Shown piece after piece: positions 7,211 to 13,165 of a stretch of DNA of 15,283 nucleotides. The position numbers and the translations under genes were made by a program. Source of the stretch: Dehalococcoidia bacterium. GTDB taxonomy: Bacteria; Chloroflexota; Dehalococcoidia; Dehalococcoidales; Fen-1064. The stretch is from NCBI GenBank assembly GCA_003153075.1, contig PMBW01000141.1, forward strand, positions 408 through 15,690, read 5' to 3'. Below the pieces are notes generated by a model. The model was not told the DNA's origin, made no database searches, and saw nothing but the letters and a program-made list of their open reading frames with translations. Every line of letters begins with the position of its first letter. Position 1 is the stretch's first letter.

Positions 7211-7794
7211 ACAGTTTTAATCATTTTATTTGTTATGAAAGCATCTCCAACTAAAGAACAGATTAGATGGCCGATGGTTATATGCGCTTCTTGAATTAAC
7301 CGGACATCATTTGAAGGCACAGCTACAATATAAGATACCTCCGGGTGGAAGCTACTAACTTCGCCTGTTAAAATAACCGTTACTGCTCCAATTTTATTAG
7401 CTTCCATTAGTGCTTTAAGCACGTTAATCGACTTACCGCTGGTGCTGATACCGATAACTACATCTTCTTTTCTTACCAGTGATTGTACCTGACGGGAAAA
7501 CACATATTCATATCCGTAGTCATTCGAAATAGCAGTAAGACAGGAAGTATTGGTAGTAAGAGCGATCGCAGGTAACGGAATTCCTTCTGTGAAACATCCC
7601 CCGACGAATTCAGCAGTGATATGCTGTGCATCGGCAGCGCTGCCGCCATTTCCAAAAATAACTAATTTCCCGCCATTGTGGAACGTATGGACGATTGAAT
7701 CTGTTATTGCCGTAATTATGTCGCTCTGTTCAATGAGTAAAGTTCTAACAATGTTCCCATTCTCTATATAATCGTGAATAATATTATTGTACAT
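7207..7794 (-). CDS. gmhA: sedoheptulose 7-phosphate isomerase (phosphoheptose isomerase)
   Basis: A 195-residue SIS-domain isomerase converting sedoheptulose 7-phosphate to D-glycero-D-manno-heptose 7-phosphate, the first committed step. Hallmarks: FGNGGSAADAQH at 47-58, the catalytic Glu in TAEFVGG at 62, STSGKS at 117-122 for phosphate binding, and QEAHITIGH at 168-176 with the catalytic His. An upstream ATG at 7833 is in frame but would create a 50-bp overlap with hddA and an extra non-family segment. The ATG at 7794 has a GGAGG (7799-7803) just before it, overlaps the hddA stop by only 11 bp and gives the family's usual length of about 190 residues. The gene overlaps gmhB at its 3' end by four bases. 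The related SIS protein DiaA is a lesser alternative, disfavoured by context. Confidence 0.92.
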   Translation of the reverse strand: MYNNIIHDYIENGNIVRTLLIEQSDIITAITDSIVHTFHNGGKLVIFGNGGSAADAQHITAEFVGGCFTEGIPLPAIALTTNTSCLTAISNDYGYEYVFSRQVQSLVRKEDVVIGISTSGKSINVLKALMEANKIGAVTVILTGEVSSFHPEVSYIVAVPSNDVRLIQEAHITIGHLICSLVGDAFITNKMIKTV

Positions 7795-8812
7795 TTGTCC
7801 TCCATGTTTGCAGGCCGTTAAATTCGAAAGCAAAATCTACTTTTTTGTGGCCCGATTGTATGAGTGCTTCAGTCACTTTATGCCATTTGTCGTGTTCACA
7901 AAGTAGAAGAAAATAACCGCCGCCGCCGGCTCCCAGTAATTTCCCTCCTATGGCGCCGTTATTTTTGGCGATTTCGTGGAGTTCATCAATATCCGGATCG
8001 GTGACTTTATCTGAAAACTTACGTTTAGCCTGCCAGCCTTCTTCTAATAATTCTCCCAATTCGTCTATTTTCCCCAGAAGCAAAGCATTTTTCATGTCTG
8101 CGGCAAGTCGCTTGGTAGTATGTAATGCAGCCACTGTTTCGGAGTTACCGGCTTCGTAACGGTGTGTCTGGTCTTCAATGATGCCTGCAGATAAATGGCG
8201 TTTTCCCGTATAGCATAAAATCAATCGGTATTGGAGTTCATTCAATATGTCGGGTTCGACGCGTAGAGGATTTACGACAGTCTTATCTTTAGAAAATTCA
8301 ATGTAGTTAAAACCGCCGAATGTGGCCGCATATTGATCTTGTTTCCCGCCTTTTATGCCTACGTCCTCACGTTCGACATGATAGGCAATTTCAGCAAGTT
8401 CATAATCGGTTAACGTCAGCTGCTTCCAGGCATTCACTGCGCCCAGTAAGGCAACGGTCATCGTAGAAGATGCTCCGAGTCCTGAACCAACCGGCACATC
8501 GCTATGTAGAAATATTTCCGTTCCCTCTTTAATGTGCATACAATTCAATACGCCTTTAACCAGATCCAGCTTGCCATTGTAATCCAGTTTCTGGGTGGGT
8601 TCGTAAACCGCGAAAAAATTGTAATCCAGGGAGCTGACTTTAATATCATGGTTGCGTGGTATTACAGTAGCATAGCAATATTTATTAATCGTGCAGCTTA
8701 AAGTGCAGCCGCTGTGTTCTTCAAGATAAGGGGAAACGTCGGTCCCTCCTCCTCCAAAACTGATCCGCAAAGGGGCTTTTGCTCGAAATATATTAGAAAT
8801 AGTGCTCTCCAT
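7784..8812 (-). CDS. hddA: D-glycero-D-manno-heptose 7-phosphate kinase (GHMP family)
   Basis: A 342-residue GHMP kinase that phosphorylates C1 of heptose 7-phosphate to give heptose 1,7-bisphosphate. The N-terminal RAKAPLRISFGGGGTD (10-25) is the family signature, the ATP-binding loop PVGSGLGASST is at 107-117, GGKQDQYAA at 155-163 is the conserved central motif, and the C-terminal GGKLLGAGGGG is the GHMP motif 3. Length matches HddA (about 340). It is the first gene of the operon, downstream of a near-consensus promoter; AGGGG upstream is a somewhat distant ribosome binding site (about 11 bases). The family of HddA makes the alpha-anomeric 1-phosphate on the GDP-heptose route, which is notable because the nucleotidyltransferase in this operon is of the HldE type. 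A fucokinase-like sugar kinase is the alternative, unlikely next to gmhA and gmhB. Confidence 0.9.
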   Translation of the reverse strand: MESTISNIFRAKAPLRISFGGGGTDVSPYLEEHSGCTLSCTINKYCYATVIPRNHDIKVSSLDYNFFAVYEPTQKLDYNGKLDLVKGVLNCMHIKEGTEIFLHSDVPVGSGLGASSTMTVALLGAVNAWKQLTLTDYELAEIAYHVEREDVGIKGGKQDQYAATFGGFNYIEFSKDKTVVNPLRVEPDILNELQYRLILCYTGKRHLSAGIIEDQTHRYEAGNSETVAALHTTKRLAADMKNALLLGKIDELGELLEEGWQAKRKFSDKVTDPDIDELHEIAKNNGAIGGKLLGAGGGGYFLLLCEHDKWHKVTEALIQSGHKKVDFAFEFNGLQTWRTNVQ

Positions 8813-9213
8813 TTTTTACATTTCCCCTGTGTAATTGAACAAACCGGACTCTGCTGCCGGTCAGGGCGTTACTTCAGAATTCATTGGGCATGGAAAGAGA
8901 AAAACAATTATTTAACATAACCAGGCATTTCATGTAAAATATGAGTCTAAGTGCAACTATACTTGATTATATTGGTGGATTTGTTCAATATCAACGATAC
9001 TTTAGGGTATTATAAATAGGACTTTAGTTAATTAATTACCTATATGCGCCTTCCCCAAATGCCGTTCAGAAAAATGATATTGATTAAAACGCTCTCTGCA
9101 TAATGGAAAAACAACTTATTGAACTTTATTCAGGGATTAGTCAAACATAGTAGACAAGACAAAACTACATAAAGAAACCGTTGATTAATTTCGGATTGTA
9201 CTTGTTTATACCG
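8813..9213. other. 401-bp intergenic region holding the heptose operon promoter and leader
   Basis: No gene is supported here. It contains the minus-strand promoter described separately and a leader of about 146 nt before hddA. Within the leader a short hairpin can form (ACCGG at 8843-8847 with CCGGT at 8857-8861, 9-base loop); five base pairs are too few to claim a regulatory RNA. The rest is AT-rich, with no recognisable riboswitch or terminator for the upstream glycosyltransferase gene. Confidence 0.5.
8966..8994 (-). promoter_or_regulatory. sigma70-type promoter of the heptose operon
   Basis: Read on the minus strand, TTGATA (8994-8989) is followed after exactly 17 bases by a perfect TATAAT (8971-8966). 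The predicted start of transcription is near 8959, about 146 nt upstream of the hddA ATG. This is the best promoter match in the window and separates the heptose operon from the GT-C genes upstream. Confidence 0.65.
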
Positions 9214-10806
9214 TTACGGCCTGTTGACCCGGTAAATCAGATATGTGTACGTTGATATTTCGATATCATTGAGCGTAATTTTCTTCACCAGTACGCTGTT
9301 ATTTTTTATTTCCTCGACTAGTCTTCCCGAGTCTTTTCCTGTCGCGCTGTCCATTATCCAAAAGGGGTCCAGTATTATATAATCGACTCCGTCGGATATT
9401 TGTTCCTGCACGATTTGCTCAGCGGGTTTTTTCAAAAGAAATAAATTTCCATAAGTATCAAAATCACGGCAGGAGGAAAATTTCGTTGACAAAGCCGGGA
9501 TAACCGGGTTCGATGAGTATACTTTCTTCGCGCCTGCTTGCTCCAGGTAGCTAATAACCTCTTTGTAGGATTGTTCCTCGTAAATCGGTTTTCCACCGCC
9601 CTGATAATTATATACAAGCCTGAGGCCGATCGTGCCTACCGTGAATACAAAGAGTAATAAAACAACGATTACCAGGCCGATGTTATTCCGGATAACACTG
9701 CCGGTCAACTTATTTGAAACCGTCTTCACGTCAAATTCCTTTACAAATATTCCCATCGATATGAGAGCGAAAATATAGGCCGGCAAAACATAGCGCATTG
9801 TTCCGATAGGCTGGATTAATGAACCGATCAATAAACTCACAAACAGGGCTATCAGCAGGAAACGGTTGATCCTCGAAAAATCCCTTCTGATCAGTAGCGC
9901 AACCAGAATTAGAATCGAAAGGAAAAAACAAAAAGCAGCTACCGTATCTATTTGCGTTCCGGCAGAAAAGTTGAGGAAATGCATCACTCCGGAGGGAAAA
10001 CTCGTTAACATCGATGTCGTAGAATCCAATCCCATGTTCAGGTGATGGCCAAATTGCGATAGAAAGGTCTGGTTAACAAATTCCGCCGGGCATTTTACGA
10101 AAAAGTAACCGGTTACTGTTAAAAATCCGGTGAAGATTCCGGAGATCAAAAGCCACAAGTGCTGCTGAAATAGTCCGGAAATTGCGGAGCGGAGGCTGTG
10201 CCACCGCCCTTCTAAAGAGAGCACTCCGATTGAGATTGTGACCGCAATCACCGCGGGTAAAAATGTGTATTTTGTGGCCAGCGCGAGACCCAAAAATATG
10301 CCGCTAAAGAACAAACGTTTTGGCCTTTCTTTTTTAGCGATGAAATCAATAGCAAAATAGATGGCCATCAGTACCAGAAATACGCCGAGTGCTTCTTGAA
10401 CTGCGCGGTACCAGAAAAGGGTCAGCCCGGGGAAAAGCGCAAAACCTGCCGATGCTGCCAGGGCTGCGGTAGGATTGAATAACTTCTTTACAATCACATA
10501 CACCAGGACGATACACACTAGCGATAGTAATACGGAAAAATATCTGCCGTAATAAAAATTATAGCCGAATATTTTATAGATCGAGGCTAAAACCAGGTCA
10601 TAAAAAGGCGGGTGAACCAATGTGAAATCCCGGTAGGGCAGAGATCCGTGACTGATGAAACGTGCTCCGACTGAATAAGTGCCTTCATCGTAATCTTCAA
10701 TCCAGATAAACAAATGAGTGATTTGTAAAAGCCGGAGATAGGCGTTTAAACACAGAATCCCGATAAGAATCAGAGTATTACTATTTTTTAGTTTGTTTAG
10801 AATCAT
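9214..10806 (-). CDS. GT-C fold membrane glycosyltransferase (ArnT/PMT_2-like)
   Basis: A roughly 530-residue multi-pass membrane protein. The first helix (about 10-30) is followed by an extracytoplasmic loop with the acidic pair in DYDEGTY (Asp40-Glu41), then HPPFYD at 65-70, the layout of GT-C enzymes such as ArnT and PMT_2 proteins, where the acidic residue binds metal and the polyprenyl-phosphate sugar. About ten further hydrophobic segments follow, and a soluble C-terminal domain begins at about 400. It probably transfers a sugar from a polyprenyl phosphate donor to protein or glycan outside the membrane; donor and acceptor are unknown. An in-frame TTG at 10821 could add five residues; ATG at 10806 was chosen, but neither has a clear ribosome binding site. 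It lies 63 bp after the PMT gene, same strand, likely cotranscribed. Confidence 0.82.
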   Translation of the reverse strand: MILNKLKNSNTLILIGILCLNAYLRLLQITHLFIWIEDYDEGTYSVGARFISHGSLPYRDFTLVHPPFYDLVLASIYKIFGYNFYYGRYFSVLLSLVCIVLVYVIVKKLFNPTAALAASAGFALFPGLTLFWYRAVQEALGVFLVLMAIYFAIDFIAKKERPKRLFFSGIFLGLALATKYTFLPAVIAVTISIGVLSLEGRWHSLRSAISGLFQQHLWLLISGIFTGFLTVTGYFFVKCPAEFVNQTFLSQFGHHLNMGLDSTTSMLTSFPSGVMHFLNFSAGTQIDTVAAFCFFLSILILVALLIRRDFSRINRFLLIALFVSLLIGSLIQPIGTMRYVLPAYIFALISMGIFVKEFDVKTVSNKLTGSVIRNNIGLVIVVLLLFVFTVGTIGLRLVYNYQGGGKPIYEEQSYKEVISYLEQAGAKKVYSSNPVIPALSTKFSSCRDFDTYGNLFLLKKPAEQIVQEQISDGVDYIILDPFWIMDSATGKDSGRLVEEIKNNSVLVKKITLNDIEISTYTYLIYRVNRP

Positions 10807-10869
10807 TTTATTGTTGCCCAATTATAACATGTTTAAGTCGATTGCTTGTATGTTTTACTGTACTTGTTT

Positions 10870-12300
10870 TTAACGCGGGAAAAGCAGGTATCCTCCGAAT
10901 GGCGACATCAGGAAAAAGATAACAACTGTGACGGCTATGTAGAACGCGAAAGCCCATCGGAAAACGGCCGCGTGTTGTCGGTCTTTTTGCATTGTTAACC
11001 TGAATCGCCACGCTCCCCATGCGATAGCCAGGCAGATAACCGGGATAGCAGCATAGAAGTAAAATGTGAACATTTCTCTGTCAGTAATCAACTCGATAGG
11101 TATCAGTAATATATAAACCGCGAAAAACCAGATCAGTCCGAACCGGGCGATGCCGTATTCTGCCGTGCGCTCCCTTACTATTTGGTATAGCAGATACAAT
11201 ATCGAAGGAATAATTAGAATCCAGATACTCCAGCCGATAGATGCCCACCAGAGAGGGTTCGCGGAATCAATTGCTAACATAAATTGGCCGTTTGAAAATA
11301 CCACGTGAGCTGAATCAGGCCAGTAAATTATGTGCGTGGGTGCGGTTAGCCATGTCCACGGCATGGTGACCAGTGGGCTGTTTTGTGCGGCGGTAGTATA
11401 GTCAAGATGATATCCCACCATGTAAATAAACCTGCTGAAGGGATTGGCGAATTGATGCGCGGCAGGATATTCCAGTAACGGCAGCAGCACAATCCAGATT
11501 AACAAGACAGTAAGTAACAATTTTGCCATATCCCAAATTGCGCTGCGACCGGTAAAGCCTTGTTTTAGCGTCGCCGGGAAATGCCGGATCTCCGTAACTA
11601 TTTCGTAACGGCGGCAGATTGCCCAATGTAGCAGGACTGCCAGTATTCCCCAGACGGCTGGTATTTTACATAACAGACTCAAGCCCATTGCAACTCCGCA
11701 CCAGATGTATTTGCCGCGGAGGTAAAAGAGGAAACCTGCCAGCATGAAGGTCAGGTAGAAAACGTCGAGCATGGCGATGCCGGCCTGTGCGAAGCTCAAG
11801 TTCTCAAAGGCGAAAAGGAAGGTGGCGAAAACGGGCACAAAGGTGGTCATAGTAAACCAGGAGCGCTTTTGTATAGATTGCAGATCCGCTGTTTTATTCC
11901 CGTCAGCCGCTTCGTTTCGGATTAATTGCGCGCAGATCAGGTAAAAAAGAAAGATGGAGGCAATGCCGAAAAGCACGGAAGGTATGCGCCACCCCGCCGC
12001 GTTATCGCCGAAAACAGCAATACCGGCGGCGATGAACCATTTTCCCAGCGGTGGATGTTCGGGGTTTAACAGGCCGCCGCCGTGCAGGTAGTTATGGGCG
12101 GCAGGGACGTAATATTGTTCGTCGAACATCATCGATGAGGGTCTGGTAATGACCAGGAGGTGGAGAATGAGCAGGATTGCCGCGATGGCGCAGACGGCCA
12201 GGTTTTCCCGGTGGGTGAACCATTTGAACAAAGATTGAAAGCCTGACATTTTAAGGTCATTTTGCTTTTTAGTTGTAGGGTAAGCAATGTGAACAGGCAT
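10870..12300 (-). CDS. PMT-type (GT39) polyprenyl-phosphate-mannose--protein mannosyltransferase
   Basis: A 476-residue integral membrane GT-C enzyme. After a first helix (34-52), the loop carries FDEQYYVPAA with Asp60-Glu61, the catalytic acidic pair of protein O-mannosyltransferases, then NPEHPPLGK at 79-87. The segment FAFENLSFAQAGIAMLDVFYLTF lies in the region corresponding to the conserved PMT core (third to fourth helices). Additional hydrophobic helices continue to the C-terminus, where a Trp-rich loop (about 325-370) precedes the final segments. The family moves mannose from dolichyl/polyprenyl phosphate to Ser/Thr of exported proteins, often cotranslocationally. Here the donor might instead carry the sugar made by the neighbouring heptose operon. 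A second ATG at 12249 is possible; the start at 12300 has only a weak GGA upstream. It is the first of two cotranscribed GT-C genes. Confidence 0.87.
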   Translation of the reverse strand: MPVHIAYPTTKKQNDLKMSGFQSLFKWFTHRENLAVCAIAAILLILHLLVITRPSSMMFDEQYYVPAAHNYLHGGGLLNPEHPPLGKWFIAAGIAVFGDNAAGWRIPSVLFGIASIFLFYLICAQLIRNEAADGNKTADLQSIQKRSWFTMTTFVPVFATFLFAFENLSFAQAGIAMLDVFYLTFMLAGFLFYLRGKYIWCGVAMGLSLLCKIPAVWGILAVLLHWAICRRYEIVTEIRHFPATLKQGFTGRSAIWDMAKLLLTVLLIWIVLLPLLEYPAAHQFANPFSRFIYMVGYHLDYTTAAQNSPLVTMPWTWLTAPTHIIYWPDSAHVVFSNGQFMLAIDSANPLWWASIGWSIWILIIPSILYLLYQIVRERTAEYGIARFGLIWFFAVYILLIPIELITDREMFTFYFYAAIPVICLAIAWGAWRFRLTMQKDRQHAAVFRWAFAFYIAVTVVIFFLMSPFGGYLLFPR

Positions 12301-12470
12301 TAATTCCGGCCTTTTTACCCAGGATAGTGCTGCGCTCTGTTTTCTTCATACTGATGTGTTGAATATTCTGGAATGGCAGGTAGAATTAATATTACTACGA
12401 GTTATAATACTATATATTCATTTCCGATTAAATACGTCTTTTGTATTTTTACGTAGTGCTTTAGTCTATA
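12301..12470. other. AT-rich gap between the PMT gene and the terminator
   Basis: No gene is supported. Several TATAAT-like words occur (for example TATAAT at 12403-12408 on the plus strand), but none has a good -35 partner. The promoter for the PMT gene is presumably here on the minus strand but was not identified. Confidence 0.4.
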
Positions 12471-12510
12471 AAACAAGGGGGAGTCCGCCTTTGGCGGATT
12501 CCCCTTGTTT
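12471..12510 (-). terminator. strong hairpin terminator of the molybdoenzyme operon
   Basis: AAACAAGGGG (12471-12480) with AGTCCGCC (12482-12489) pairs with GGCGGATT (12493-12500) and CCCCTTGTTT (12501-12510), giving an 18-bp stem with one bulged G (12481), one G-U pair and a 3-base loop. On the minus strand it ends in TTGTTTTAT just after the ferredoxin gene, fitting a rho-independent terminator. Its plus-strand side is also followed by a T-rich stretch, so it may stop transcription both ways. Confidence 0.8.
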
Positions 12511-12541
12511 GTACTCATATATTTTTATTATTTTTTACTGA

Positions 12542-13144
12542 TCACGCCGGTATGTAATATACCGAAGGCTCAGTGCCGAGCTCTTTTAAAAGCTGTGTGC
12601 CGTGTTTGGCTTTGATTATACGGGAAACCTCGCTGTCCGGGTCGTCCAGATCGCCGAAGTACCGGGCTTTGCCGATGCAGGTCCGCACGCACACCGGTTC
12701 TTTTCCCTTTTCCAGCAGGCCGGAACAGAAGGTGCATTTTTCCACAACACCCTGTTTGTGTTTGGCGTAACCGATCTTTTCCATTGCCGTTAGTTCCGCC
12801 CCGAAGTACCCGTCAGTATCTCCGCTGAAATAACGCGCGCCGTACGGGCAGGCCTCGATACAGTATTTACAGCCGATGCATTTGTCATCATCGATCTTGA
12901 CTATCCCGTTCTTCAGGCGGTGGCTGGCCCCGGTTGGACAGACCTTGACGCAGGGAGCTTCTTTACAGTGCATGCAAATCACCGGCATAAAAACCCTGGT
13001 TACCGCCGGATATCCACCGGATTCCTGGTCTTTAACAATATTCCAGAAAATACCCGGCCGGGTCTGGTTCTCCGCTTTGCAAGCGACCGTACAAGCCATG
13101 CACCCGACGCATTTATTGAGATCGATAACCATTCCATATCTCAT
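12542..13144 (-). CDS. 4Fe-4S electron-transfer subunit of a molybdopterin oxidoreductase (PsrB/DmsB/NrfC-like)
   Basis: A 200-residue ferredoxin-like subunit with sixteen cluster cysteines in four groups: Cys12/15/18/22, Cys57/60/65/69, Cys89/92/95/99 and Cys137/140/152/156, enough for four [4Fe-4S] clusters. The N-terminal RYGMVIDLNKCVGC and the C-terminal ELGTEPSVYYIPA are typical of PsrB/PhsB-like beta subunits. It relays electrons between the catalytic molybdenum subunit and a membrane or soluble partner. No signal peptide is visible; such subunits commonly travel with a Tat-exported alpha subunit. It follows the alpha subunit gene by 21 bp and has a GAGGAG ribosome binding site (13151-13156) six bases before the ATG. 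A strong terminator comes directly after it, so no anchor subunit gene follows in this transcript. Confidence 0.93.
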   Translation of the reverse strand: MRYGMVIDLNKCVGCMACTVACKAENQTRPGIFWNIVKDQESGGYPAVTRVFMPVICMHCKEAPCVKVCPTGASHRLKNGIVKIDDDKCIGCKYCIEACPYGARYFSGDTDGYFGAELTAMEKIGYAKHKQGVVEKCTFCSGLLEKGKEPVCVRTCIGKARYFGDLDDPDSEVSRIIKAKHGTQLLKELGTEPSVYYIPA

Positions 13145-13165
13145 TTCCGGCTCCTCATTTCTGGC

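Noticed and set aside
8714..8920. 68-codon plus-strand frame over the hddA start and leader
   Set aside because: It overlaps conserved GHMP kinase motifs on the other strand and has no ribosome binding site.
9009..9014. Second minus-strand TATAAT upstream of the heptose operon
   Set aside because: The hexamer 17 bases away (AATTAA) is a poor -35; the 8966-8994 promoter is clearly better.
12356..12541. 61-codon plus-strand frame downstream of the ferredoxin gene
   Set aside because: It runs straight through the terminator hairpin, lacks a ribosome binding site and resembles no protein family.
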